A stretch of 64,000 nt of DNA from Pythium myriotylum (Eukaryota > Oomycota > Peronosporomycetes > Pythiales > Pythiaceae), in the NCBI GenBank assembly GCA_023091665.1, contig JALJCQ010000030.1, positions 746,501 to 810,500 on the forward strand, given 5' to 3'. How positions within the stretch are numbered: position 1 is the stretch's first letter; each line of letters starts with the position of its first letter. The position numbers and the translations under genes are program-made. Under the pieces are notes generated by a model. The model did not search any database. It was given only the letters and a program-made list of their open reading frames with translations, and had not been told where the DNA came from. This document shows, in pieces, positions 41,108 through 51,092 of this stretch.

Positions 41108-44100
41108 ATGGGACGAAGCCATCTCGCGCTCATCGGGCTTTTCTGTCTGTCTGCTGCTCTCGTGCAAGCCAAGACAGCCAATCCGCTGGAGTTTGCGGCT
41201 TGCCCAGAGTCCCACAAACCTGAGCTCTACTGCTGCCAATACTCGGATGCGTACCAGCAAATTTACACCAAGTTCTACCGCCCCACGGGAGGGCCGTACG
41301 AAGAAGAGTTCCGCAAAGGTTGGGCCAAAGGCCGCAAGGTCAACTTCCCGTACCACAAGTTCACGACTGACACGCCAAAGTTCTTCTACAACCAACCAGA
41401 GACGATTTGTCGCATGCAGACAACCGTCCTCAACTTCACCACGGGAGAAGTGAAGCAGGAGCTGCAATGCGCAAGTCAGAATAGCTCCCTTGCTGAGGAT
41501 TCTCGAGATGATTCGGTCTACTGGACGTTTCCCAAGAACCCTCGCAACAACAACGCGTCGTTTCCTGTTGGAGCCAAATGTTCAAGCCTGATGCTCTCCA
41601 ATGGAGAGGTTGACGAAGCTCGTCGAGCCCTGTGTGTGTCGAAGTCCTCCAAGGTGATTCCTCAGTTCACGACCTACACCGAGGGTAAGCTACTCCTCGT
41701 GTACTTCCTGTACCTCGCCTTTTTTGTGCTTCTCTTCCTTTGGTCGATGTACAAAAATGGACAAAAGACCAAGCTGCACACCATTAGAGATGAGTCGAAA
41801 AGGCTGCTCGCTCACCGTGGCGGTCCGCAGACACCACAGACTAAGGTCGTCGACGTCAAACACACGGAAGTGCAAGTTCGTGACTCGGACGCCCAGCTGC
41901 AAATCGATTCACAAGATGTGATCCAGATCGGATTCTCGAGCTCTACGTTTGGCGCCCTCGTGTTCACGTACTTCGTCCTCGCATCGGTCGGGCTCAGTGG
42001 CTTGTTGGTGATCATCAACTTGGATTACTATGGCTTCTTCACACCGCCGTTGTTCAGCCCGTCGGATCCATTGGTGCTGGCTTTCTTCCTCACGTGGATC
42101 TTCACGGCAATCTGGTATGTCGTCACGGTGACACTAGCGAGTGCGATTCCCAACTTCTTCCGGGTTGAAACCGATTGGAGCTCAAGTGAGTTCGTCCACC
42201 TGATCAAACGCGATGACACGAAGGTGTTGCTCGCCGACAAGTCGGGCGTCTCGCAACTCGTCGCTCGAGTTGAGAAGTGGTTCCTCCCGCGCAGTCACAT
42301 CCGTGGTTTCAAGCAAACGGTTCGCGTTCAAGTGGCCAACGGTACAAGGTTTGTCGACTTCCAGCACTTGCGGTACTTGTACAATGCGTCCATCAACCGC
42401 TTCGTGCCAGGGGCTATCGCGTTGGGTCGAACTTACAACGATCTTTTGGAGGAAGCGGGTGGTTTGACCGAGTCCGAGGCCGCCCAAAGGCTCGATCTAG
42501 TCGGCCCAAACTCTGTCAACGTCACTATGCCTTCGCTTGCCAAGTCGCTTGCGCAGGAGTTTTTCACGCTCTTTTACATTTACCAGCTTATGTGCTACTT
42601 CGTCTGGTATTACTTTGACTACTGGAACCTCGGTATTGTCATGACATCGGTCATTGCCATCTCGGCGGTAATCAACATCTACACCAAGCGACGCATGCAA
42701 GCTTCCGTTGTTGAAATGACGCGCTACAGCACAGACATCACGGTTTTCCGCGACAACACTTGGCGAGTCATTCAATCGCCCGATGTTGTGCCAGGCGATC
42801 TCGTTCGTGTGGCAGAAAACTGGGTCTTGCCGTGTGATCTGGTGATTGTACGTGGATCTACGGTGTGTGACGAGGCAATGCTCACGGGCGAGTCCATGCC
42901 TGTCCAGAAGTTCCCCATTCCGACCGATAATCAGACGCAATACGAGCCAACCAGCACGGGCAAAAAGCACACGCTCTTTGCTGGGACGAGAGTTCTGTCC
43001 TCAGGTCGAAACGAAGAAATTCTCGCAATTGTGCAGAGCACTGGTGCGCACACCTCCAAAGGACAGCTCATCCAATCCATTCTCTTTCCACTGCCGATGA
43101 GATTCAAGTACGACGATCACCTCAAAGTTCTCATCGCGGGTCTGCTCGTCTACGGGATCATAGCTTGTTTTTTGGTCGTGAAATTTCTCACGGGCAACGG
43201 CAAGTTGTCCAACAAGATGACAGCATTCTGTTACTGCGTCTTCATGATCTCCGGCATCGTCAGCCCCCTCCTCCCAGTCGTCATCACCGTCGGACAAGTC
43301 AATGCATCCCAACGACTAGAAAAACGAGGCGTCTTCTCGCTCAACGCACAGAGAATCACGCTCTGCGGCAAAGTCCGTGTCTTCTGCTTCGACAAGACCG
43401 GCACGCTCACCAAACAAGGCCTCGACTTCCTCGGCATCCAACCAGTCAACAAGGAAGGCAGATTCGACCCCATCATCAAACACGTGCAGACAGACTCCAA
43501 CCTATCCACGCTCGCACAGTACGCACTCGCCACGTGCCACGCCGTCGGATCGCTCGATGGTAAGCTCGTCGGCAACGAAGTCGAGGTGCAGATGCTCACA
43601 GCCAGTGGATGGAAACTCGTGGAACAAGAAGGCCACCAACCTTACGTCTCTTCTCCCTCAGACCCAGCACTGGAACTCGAGTTCGTCAAGCGGTACGACT
43701 TCGACCACCACCGTATGTCCATGACTGTCGTCGTCCGAGATCGCACCACTGGCAAGCACTTCGTCTTTTGCAAGGGATCCTATGAGCGGATGCAAGAGCT
43801 CAGTCTCACCAACAGCGTCCCCAGCGATTACAAGAACGTCGCCGAACAGCTCGCCAAGGACGGATGCTACGTCCTGGGTGTCGCGTACCGAGAGCTGCCG
43901 AGTGACTGGTCGCCCGCCGATATCCAAGCGTTTGTGTCGGATCGTGAGGCTGTGGATGAGGAGTTGTCGCTGTTGGGACTGATTCTCTTCCGAAACGAGC
44001 TCAAGCCTGACACGGCAGATGCGATCGCTGCGCTCAAGGGTGGCGACACACGCGTGGTGATGGTGACGGGAGATAACGCGATGTGTGGCTGCTATATCGC

Positions 44101-45310
44101 TCGCGAGAGTGGCATGATAAGTGCAACTTCACGTGTCATCCTTGGCGACGTCGTGAACGATTCTTTGGTCTGGCGTGACACGGATCACGGAACACAGTTT
44201 ACGATCTCGGAGATCAAGTCAATGGTTTTGGATGGTGCCGAGAACGACATTGAGTTAGCGGTCACCGGCAGCGCTTTCGACTACCTCACGTCAAACAACG
44301 AAATCAAGCCCTTGCTGCTTCACATCCGCATCTACAGCCGCATGACCCCCTCTGGCAAAATCGAGTGTGTCAAACTCCACATGGAGACTGGCGCCGTAAC
44401 TGGCATGTGTGGCGATGGCGGCAATGACTGTGGGGCTCTGCGAATTGCTCACGTCGGTGTCGCCCTGAGCGACGCCGAGGCCTCGGTCGTGTCACCGTTC
44501 ACCAGCCGATCCAAGACCATCACATCGGTCGTTGACCTGTGTCGTGAAGGTCGCTGCAGCGTCGCGACGTCGTTTGCCTCGGTCAAGATGCTTGTCATGT
44601 ATGGTGTGATCGCGTCAACTCTACGTCTCTTCCAGTGGTACCACGGCGTGATCATGTCTGAGTGGTGCTTTATCCTCGCCGACGGCTTCACGATGGTCGG
44701 TCTCTCTTACGTCATCACACTCTCTCGACCTCTTCCAACCCTCGGCCCACAACGCCCAACGTCCAGCCTCATTGGTCCGACTACACTTGTATCTCTCATC
44801 GGCCAGGAGCTTATCAACCTCATCTTCCTCTTCGTCGGCATCCATCTCCTCACAAGCCAAGACTGGTACTGCCCCTTCACACCTGACAACGTGGACCTTG
44901 CCAAGTGGTGGCTACTCTCGGACAACGCCATGGCAACGTGTCTCTTCTTCTCCATCATCACACAACAGCAGCTCGCAGCCTGGGTCTTCAGCTTCGGCTC
45001 TCACTACCGTCTGCCCATCTGGCGCAACTATCCACTCGTCGCTGTTGTGTCGCTATTTGCAGCATTGGACCTTTACTTGATCCTGGGCGAGCCCAGCGCC
45101 GTGACTGATCTCTTCCGCATCGCCAGCAGCACCAACGTCGTTGTGCTACCCTACATTTCACTGCCGCATTCGTTCCGCGCCAAGTACCTCGCCGTGATCC
45201 TCGGTGATGTCGCCAGTGTCATCCTTTTCGAGTACGTCGTGGTCTTAGGCCCCGTGCGCGACTTGTTCCGACGCAAGTATCACACCGACACCATCCCCAT
45301 GCGGAAGTAG
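41108..45310 (+). CDS. P5-type cation/polyamine-type ATPase, copy 1, with secreted-type N-terminus
   Basis: Single exon, 1400 residues, longer than usual P5 ATPases (about 1100-1250). It starts with a signal peptide (residues 1-18) and a ~170-residue ectodomain with paired cysteines (CPESHKPELYCCQ, CRMQTT..LQC, KCSSL..ALC), then a membrane span near 195-215 and the ATPase core. Motifs: TGES at 593-596, M4 SPLLPVV from Ser719 (P5B enzymes normally show PPALPAA), phosphorylation site DKTGTLT with Asp762, and hinge GDGGND at 1102-1107. Ten to twelve spans in all. P5B enzymes export polyamines from late endosomes; the changed M4 means the substrate may differ. The central 1.6 kb appears identical to copy 2. 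Confidence 0.85.
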   Translation: MGRSHLALIGLFCLSAALVQAKTANPLEFAACPESHKPELYCCQYSDAYQQIYTKFYRPTGGPYEEEFRKGWAKGRKVNFPYHKFTTDTPKFFYNQPETICRMQTTVLNFTTGEVKQELQCASQNSSLAEDSRDDSVYWTFPKNPRNNNASFPVGAKCSSLMLSNGEVDEARRALCVSKSSKVIPQFTTYTEGKLLLVYFLYLAFFVLLFLWSMYKNGQKTKLHTIRDESKRLLAHRGGPQTPQTKVVDVKHTEVQVRDSDAQLQIDSQDVIQIGFSSSTFGALVFTYFVLASVGLSGLLVIINLDYYGFFTPPLFSPSDPLVLAFFLTWIFTAIWYVVTVTLASAIPNFFRVETDWSSSEFVHLIKRDDTKVLLADKSGVSQLVARVEKWFLPRSHIRGFKQTVRVQVANGTRFVDFQHLRYLYNASINRFVPGAIALGRTYNDLLEEAGGLTESEAAQRLDLVGPNSVNVTMPSLAKSLAQEFFTLFYIYQLMCYFVWYYFDYWNLGIVMTSVIAISAVINIYTKRRMQASVVEMTRYSTDITVFRDNTWRVIQSPDVVPGDLVRVAENWVLPCDLVIVRGSTVCDEAMLTGESMPVQKFPIPTDNQTQYEPTSTGKKHTLFAGTRVLSSGRNEEILAIVQSTGAHTSKGQLIQSILFPLPMRFKYDDHLKVLIAGLLVYGIIACFLVVKFLTGNGKLSNKMTAFCYCVFMISGIVSPLLPVVITVGQVNASQRLEKRGVFSLNAQRITLCGKVRVFCFDKTGTLTKQGLDFLGIQPVNKEGRFDPIIKHVQTDSNLSTLAQYALATCHAVGSLDGKLVGNEVEVQMLTASGWKLVEQEGHQPYVSSPSDPALELEFVKRYDFDHHRMSMTVVVRDRTTGKHFVFCKGSYERMQELSLTNSVPSDYKNVAEQLAKDGCYVLGVAYRELPSDWSPADIQAFVSDREAVDEELSLLGLILFRNELKPDTADAIAALKGGDTRVVMVTGDNAMCGCYIARESGMISATSRVILGDVVNDSLVWRDTDHGTQFTISEIKSMVLDGAENDIELAVTGSAFDYLTSNNEIKPLLLHIRIYSRMTPSGKIECVKLHMETGAVTGMCGDGGNDCGALRIAHVGVALSDAEASVVSPFTSRSKTITSVVDLCREGRCSVATSFASVKMLVMYGVIASTLRLFQWYHGVIMSEWCFILADGFTMVGLSYVITLSRPLPTLGPQRPTSSLIGPTTLVSLIGQELINLIFLFVGIHLLTSQDWYCPFTPDNVDLAKWWLLSDNAMATCLFFSIITQQQLAAWVFSFGSHYRLPIWRNYPLVAVVSLFAALDLYLILGEPSAVTDLFRIASSTNVVVLPYISLPHSFRAKYLAVILGDVASVILFEYVVVLGPVRDLFRRKYHTDTIPMRK
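43035..44635 (+). repeat. Gene-conversion tract, P5 ATPase copy 1
   Basis: No difference seen to 48408-50008 in any frame over about 1600 bases, while sequence immediately before and after differs at many positions. Confidence 0.85.
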
Positions 45311-46447
45311 AGGGAAGACCATAAGCCTAGTGTAGCTACTCTTTCTAGGTGGCCTGGGTTCCACATATTCAAATATACGGTTCTGCATGACAGCTGCGGT
45401 GAACCACAGATGGAAGCCCTCACTTCAGGATTGAGCAGACACTGCGGGTCGAGTCTGTGACAGTCATCGCCGATTCTGATTCTTGACCGCTGGACAATAA
45501 TAAGAGGAGGAGGATGATGGCAATCCCGGTCTGGAAAGAACGGTGACAATCGTGGTGGCCCATACAAGTAGTGTGCGGTTGCATTGCACAAATTCCAACC
45601 GTTGGTAGGACCATAAGGACGAACTCATGGGTGTGAATACCTCTCGCAGGTTGCTCGTGGAGATTCATCACCCAGAGCGCTTACTTTTATGGTGGATGTT
45701 TGTACGGTACATATTGACATCCGCCCACAAGTTGAGGAGCGAGATGAGACGAAAACGCATCTTTGTTCCTCTCGCAATCCACCGATGATATCCGCACTCT
45801 GTGTTTTCCATGCGGAATTTGACGAGGATCTGCATGTCTACAGTTGGACTCGAAGTTGTGGTTGTACACGAAACCTCGAGGGCAGCACTGTGTCAATACA
45901 GTGAATGGAGACGGCGATTAATAAGATGTCACAGATCTGCAACTCGGAGTTTCGCGGGTTCAATTATGGTCACCAATATTGCCTTCTATGTCACCTTGCT
46001 GCCCTGTGCCGGTTTCAAGATCGAGTGGCCGAGCGAAACGTGTTGAACAACGATTAAAGAGATCTCGCTTCTGTTTTCGACCCAGGTTTGTTCTGTTTCC
46101 AAAGGTGAGAACCAAACACAGAAGATTGTTGAATGTACGTTTTATGTGCAATCCGACGTCAATACCTAGGAAAATGAATAAGTGAAATGTACCCACAATC
46201 CAATTTCCAGTCAATGTAAAGTTATGAACCTCTTATAGATGATATGAGACCAGCTCAGGCGCCTGAGCAAAAAATGGTGCTGCCTAGGATGGTGAGGTGT
46301 CTCATAGAAATGCTTGAAGCGGCGGGACTGTCATGCCAAAACCCTTCCCGTGAGCTCCAATATGGAGAGATGGCTTAAGATTGTATAGGCGGGCATTCCG
46401 CTCCATCTTCTCATTCTTACATTTGCTTCGGCTGTCCTACTCGAAGC
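45311..46447. other. Intergenic between the two P5 ATPase genes
   Basis: 1.1 kb, relatively AT-rich, no gene seen. It ends with the initiator of the second ATPase. Confidence 0.5.
46411..46426 (+). promoter_or_regulatory. Oomycete initiator plus flanking motif
   Basis: TCATTCTTACATTTGC fits TCAYTYY followed by CAWTTT, 37 bases before the start codon of ATPase copy 2. Confidence 0.6.
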
Positions 46448-49400
46448 ATGAAGCTCCCAGCCCAATCATCATCTTTATTGCGCGCCTTTGGTGTGTTATC
46501 ACTGTTAGTCAATGCTGGTATCCCTGGTGGCTTTGTCAATGCCAAGACTGCCAATCCGCTTTCGTATCCGGCATGTCCCGAGTCCCATCAGCCCGAGCTG
46601 TACTGCTGCCAGATCTCTGAGCAGAACCAGCACGTCTACACGAAGTACAACCTTCCAACGGGTGGTCCGTTCGAAGACGAGTTTCGCAAAGGCTGGGCTA
46701 AGGGCCGCAAGGTCAACTATCCATACCGCATGTTCACACCCGACACGCCTGAGTTCTTCTATGACCAGCCAGAAACGATTTGCCGCATGCAGACAATCGT
46801 GCTGGATTTCGCCACGGGCGAAGTGAAAGAAGAGCTTCAATGTGCCACCCAGAACAGCTCACTCGTCGAGGACTCGCAAGACTCGACAGTGTTCTGGACA
46901 TACGCGGCCAATCCACGGAACAATAATGCATCGTTCCCAATCGGCGCAAGATGCACGAGCCTGATGCTTCCCAACGGGCAAGTCGACGAGGACCGTCGCG
47001 CGCTTTGTGTACCAAAGACCATAGCGCTGACGCCCCGATTCACAACGTACACGGAAGGCCTCCTTTTAGCAGTCTACTGTTTTTACGCTGGCTGCTTCGT
47101 TCTTCTTATTGTCTGGGACTTCTACAGGAGATCACACAAGAGCAAGCTCAAAGCCTCGCAAGATGCTTCGAACAAATTGTTGGCTAATCGAGGTGGCCCC
47201 AGCACACCTAGACCCAAGCTCGGCGATGAAGAACAGACGGAAACCACAATGAGCTCCTCGGATGGTGCGCCTCAGACAGAATCACAGGATATTATCCAGA
47301 CTGGCTATTCGCGATCAATTTTCGGTGTGCTTGTGTTTGCATACTTCATCTTGGCCTCCGTTGGCCTCAGTGTGCTGCTCCTGATGATTATCTTCGACTA
47401 CTACGGTGTCTTTTCAACTCCGTTATTCAGCACCTCAGGCCCCAACGTGATGGCATTTTTCCTGACCTGGGTTTTCACTGCAGTATGGTATGTCGTGGGA
47501 GTTTCTCTCGCGAAAGACTTGGTCAACTTCTTCCGTCTAGAATCCGACCTTCGTGTGTGCGAGTTCGTGTATCTTGTTAAGCCTGACGACACCGAGATTT
47601 TGTTGGTTGACAAATCTGGCGTGTCAGATGTGGTCGCCCGAGTGGAGAAATGTTTCCTTCCCCGCAATTACATCCGAGGCTTCAAGCAGACGGTTCGTGT
47701 CCAGACGATCGAAGACGTGCGAATCGTTGATTTTCAGCACATGCGATACTTGTACGACGCGTCGGTCGATCGATTCGTACCTGGGGACATTCCCGTTGGT
47801 CGAACATACAGAGATCTGTGTGACGAAGCCAGTGGGCTCTCAGAGGTCGAAGCAGCTCAACGGTTGCAAGTTGTTGGTTCAAATGCTGTCGAGGTCTCGA
47901 TGCCTTCGCTTGCCAAGTCCCTCGCACAGGAGTTCTTTTCCCTCTTCTACGTCTACCAGGTTATGTGCTACTTTGTCTGGTATTACTTCGACTACTGGAA
48001 GCTTGCGATTGTGATGACGTCAGTTATTGCCATCTCTGCGGTAATCAACATCTACACCAAGCGACGCATGCAAGGCTCGGTCGTCGAAATGACACGATAC
48101 ACGACGGATGTTTGTGTTTTCCGGGATAACGCGTGGCGTACGATCAAGTCGCCCGATGTTGTGCCAGGTGATCTTGTTCGTGTGTCGGAAAATTGGGTGT
48201 TACCCTGTGACCTGGTGATTGTGCGCGGATCTACAGTGTGTGACGAATCAATGCTCACGGGCGAGTCCATGCCTGTTCAGAAGTTCCCCATTCCAGCTGA
48301 GAGCATGTCACAATACGATCCTACGGGCGTCGGGAAGAAACATACACTGTTCTCGGGCACTCGCGTCCTATCATCCGGACGCAATGAAGAGATCCATGCG
48401 ATTGTTCAGAGCACTGGTGCGCACACCTCCAAAGGACAGCTCATCCAATCCATTCTCTTTCCACTGCCGATGAGATTCAAGTACGACGATCACCTCAAAG
48501 TTCTCATCGCGGGTCTGCTCGTCTACGGGATCATAGCTTGTTTTTTGGTCGTGAAATTTCTCACGGGCAACGGCAAGTTGTCCAACAAGATGACAGCATT
48601 CTGTTACTGCGTCTTCATGATCTCCGGCATCGTCAGCCCCCTCCTCCCAGTCGTCATCACCGTCGGACAAGTCAATGCATCCCAACGACTAGAAAAACGA
48701 GGCGTCTTCTCGCTCAACGCACAGAGAATCACGCTCTGCGGCAAAGTCCGTGTCTTCTGCTTCGACAAGACCGGCACGCTCACCAAACAAGGCCTCGACT
48801 TCCTCGGCATCCAACCAGTCAACAAGGAAGGCAGATTCGACCCCATCATCAAACACGTGCAGACAGACTCCAACCTATCCACGCTCGCACAGTACGCACT
48901 CGCCACGTGCCACGCCGTCGGATCGCTCGATGGTAAGCTCGTCGGCAACGAAGTCGAGGTGCAGATGCTCACAGCCAGTGGATGGAAACTCGTGGAACAA
49001 GAAGGCCACCAACCTTACGTCTCTTCTCCCTCAGACCCAGCACTGGAACTCGAGTTCGTCAAGCGGTACGACTTCGACCACCACCGTATGTCCATGACTG
49101 TCGTCGTCCGAGATCGCACCACTGGCAAGCACTTCGTCTTTTGCAAGGGATCCTATGAGCGGATGCAAGAGCTCAGTCTCACCAACAGCGTCCCCAGCGA
49201 TTACAAGAACGTCGCCGAACAGCTCGCCAAGGACGGATGCTACGTCCTGGGTGTCGCGTACCGAGAGCTGCCGAGTGACTGGTCGCCCGCCGATATCCAA
49301 GCGTTTGTGTCGGATCGTGAGGCTGTGGATGAGGAGTTGTCGCTGTTGGGACTGATTCTCTTCCGAAACGAGCTCAAGCCTGACACGGCAGATGCGATCG

Positions 49401-50683
49401 CTGCGCTCAAGGGTGGCGACACACGCGTGGTGATGGTGACGGGAGATAACGCGATGTGTGGCTGCTATATCGCTCGCGAGAGTGGCATGATAAGTGCAAC
49501 TTCACGTGTCATCCTTGGCGACGTCGTGAACGATTCTTTGGTCTGGCGTGACACGGATCACGGAACACAGTTTACGATCTCGGAGATCAAGTCAATGGTT
49601 TTGGATGGTGCCGAGAACGACATTGAGTTAGCGGTCACCGGCAGCGCTTTCGACTACCTCACGTCAAACAACGAAATCAAGCCCTTGCTGCTTCACATCC
49701 GCATCTACAGCCGCATGACCCCCTCTGGCAAAATCGAGTGTGTCAAACTCCACATGGAGACTGGCGCCGTAACTGGCATGTGTGGCGATGGCGGCAATGA
49801 CTGTGGGGCTCTGCGAATTGCTCACGTCGGTGTCGCCCTGAGCGACGCCGAGGCCTCGGTCGTGTCACCGTTCACCAGCCGATCCAAGACCATCACATCG
49901 GTCGTTGACCTGTGTCGTGAAGGTCGCTGCAGCGTCGCGACGTCGTTTGCCTCGGTCAAGATGCTTGTCATGTATGGTGTGATCGCGTCAACTCTACGTC
50001 TCTTCCAGTACTACCACGGTGTGATCATGTCCGAATGGTGCTACATTCTTGCCGATGGCTTCACGATGGTCGGTCTCTCTTACGTCATCACACTCTCTCG
50101 ACCTCTTCCAACCCTCGGCCCGCAACGTCCCACCTCCAGTCTCATCGGTCCGACCACGCTCATTTCCTTGTTCGGGCAAGAGATCATCAACGTCATCTTC
50201 CTCTTCGTTGGCATCCACCTCCTCACAAGCCAAGACTGGTACTGCCCCTTCACCCCAGAGAACGTCGACCTCGCGAAATGGTGGCTGCTCTCAGACAACG
50301 CGATCGCCACGTGCCTCTTCTACTCGATCGTCACGCAGCAGCAGCTCGCAGCCTGGGTCTTCAGCTTCGGCTCCCACTACCGCCTGCCCATCTGGCGCAA
50401 CTACTCGCTCGTGGTCCTCGTCGCGCTGTTCATCGCCATCGATCTCTACTTGATCCTAGCAGAGCCCAGCGCCGTGACCGATCTCTTCCGCATCGCCAGC
50501 AGCACCAACGTCGTGGGGCTGCCCTACATCCCGCTGCCGCAGTCTTTCCGCGCCAAGTACCTCGCCGTGATCCTCGGTGACGTCGCCAGCGTCATCCTCT
50601 TCGAGTACGTCGTGGTCTTGGGCCCCGTACGCGACTTGTTCCGACGCAAGTACCACACAGATCATATCCCCATGCGCAAGTAG
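46448..50683 (+). CDS. P5-type cation/polyamine-type ATPase, copy 2, with secreted-type N-terminus
   Basis: Single exon, 1411 residues, tandem partner of the previous gene. The signal peptide is longer and different (to about residue 31); the ectodomain keeps the cysteine pattern (CPESHQPELYCCQ, CRMQTI, LQCATQN, RCTSL, ALCVP) but differs at many residues. TGES, M4 SPLLPVV (from residue 730), DKTGTLT with Asp773 and GDGGND are all intact, so the pump should be active. The last ~220 residues differ from copy 1 in scattered positions, mostly conservative. The promoter and first 650 residues are the most diverged part, so the copies may differ in targeting, timing or ectodomain partner while sharing the same catalytic core. 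Confidence 0.85.
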   Translation: MKLPAQSSSLLRAFGVLSLLVNAGIPGGFVNAKTANPLSYPACPESHQPELYCCQISEQNQHVYTKYNLPTGGPFEDEFRKGWAKGRKVNYPYRMFTPDTPEFFYDQPETICRMQTIVLDFATGEVKEELQCATQNSSLVEDSQDSTVFWTYAANPRNNNASFPIGARCTSLMLPNGQVDEDRRALCVPKTIALTPRFTTYTEGLLLAVYCFYAGCFVLLIVWDFYRRSHKSKLKASQDASNKLLANRGGPSTPRPKLGDEEQTETTMSSSDGAPQTESQDIIQTGYSRSIFGVLVFAYFILASVGLSVLLLMIIFDYYGVFSTPLFSTSGPNVMAFFLTWVFTAVWYVVGVSLAKDLVNFFRLESDLRVCEFVYLVKPDDTEILLVDKSGVSDVVARVEKCFLPRNYIRGFKQTVRVQTIEDVRIVDFQHMRYLYDASVDRFVPGDIPVGRTYRDLCDEASGLSEVEAAQRLQVVGSNAVEVSMPSLAKSLAQEFFSLFYVYQVMCYFVWYYFDYWKLAIVMTSVIAISAVINIYTKRRMQGSVVEMTRYTTDVCVFRDNAWRTIKSPDVVPGDLVRVSENWVLPCDLVIVRGSTVCDESMLTGESMPVQKFPIPAESMSQYDPTGVGKKHTLFSGTRVLSSGRNEEIHAIVQSTGAHTSKGQLIQSILFPLPMRFKYDDHLKVLIAGLLVYGIIACFLVVKFLTGNGKLSNKMTAFCYCVFMISGIVSPLLPVVITVGQVNASQRLEKRGVFSLNAQRITLCGKVRVFCFDKTGTLTKQGLDFLGIQPVNKEGRFDPIIKHVQTDSNLSTLAQYALATCHAVGSLDGKLVGNEVEVQMLTASGWKLVEQEGHQPYVSSPSDPALELEFVKRYDFDHHRMSMTVVVRDRTTGKHFVFCKGSYERMQELSLTNSVPSDYKNVAEQLAKDGCYVLGVAYRELPSDWSPADIQAFVSDREAVDEELSLLGLILFRNELKPDTADAIAALKGGDTRVVMVTGDNAMCGCYIARESGMISATSRVILGDVVNDSLVWRDTDHGTQFTISEIKSMVLDGAENDIELAVTGSAFDYLTSNNEIKPLLLHIRIYSRMTPSGKIECVKLHMETGAVTGMCGDGGNDCGALRIAHVGVALSDAEASVVSPFTSRSKTITSVVDLCREGRCSVATSFASVKMLVMYGVIASTLRLFQYYHGVIMSEWCYILADGFTMVGLSYVITLSRPLPTLGPQRPTSSLIGPTTLISLFGQEIINVIFLFVGIHLLTSQDWYCPFTPENVDLAKWWLLSDNAIATCLFYSIVTQQQLAAWVFSFGSHYRLPIWRNYSLVVLVALFIAIDLYLILAEPSAVTDLFRIASSTNVVGLPYIPLPQSFRAKYLAVILGDVASVILFEYVVVLGPVRDLFRRKYHTDHIPMRK
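48408..50008 (+). repeat. Gene-conversion tract, P5 ATPase copy 2
   Basis: Partner of 43035-44635, constant offset of 5373 bases. Confidence 0.85.
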
Positions 50684-51092
50684 ATCCAGTCAGCTTGCTG
50701 ATGAAGATGAGATAGAATGTAACCTCTTTTTTTTCGATGGTTACACCAAAATATCTCGGTTTCAGGATATATTCTTTCGGAATATCCGGTTATATTGGTA
50801 ATTTACAGACTTCAATTCAATTTCGAATGGACCGTCATTCTCGGATTCTTGGCGGGAAACACCTGGGGGACAAATGGAAACCTCAACGGCAACCGACGGC
50901 GAGATGACGTGGATATGAGCGCGATGGAGGCCGCCAATACCGCTACCGTGTGGACCGCATGAGCCGCGATGGCCTCGCGCGTGAGTGTGGAAAGTTTCAG
51001 CGCCTCGCGGATTATATTCGGCTCGCTATGGCGGGAAGTATTCTTGGTCATCGTAAGTGGCTCGACGGTGATTGAAGGTGCAAGTCGCTGCG
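50684..51092. other. Intergenic, ATPase 2 / coiled-coil gene
   Basis: No supported gene. ATATTCTTTCGGAATATCCGG near 50768 contains a short GATAT/ATATC-like palindrome of unknown meaning. Confidence 0.4.
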
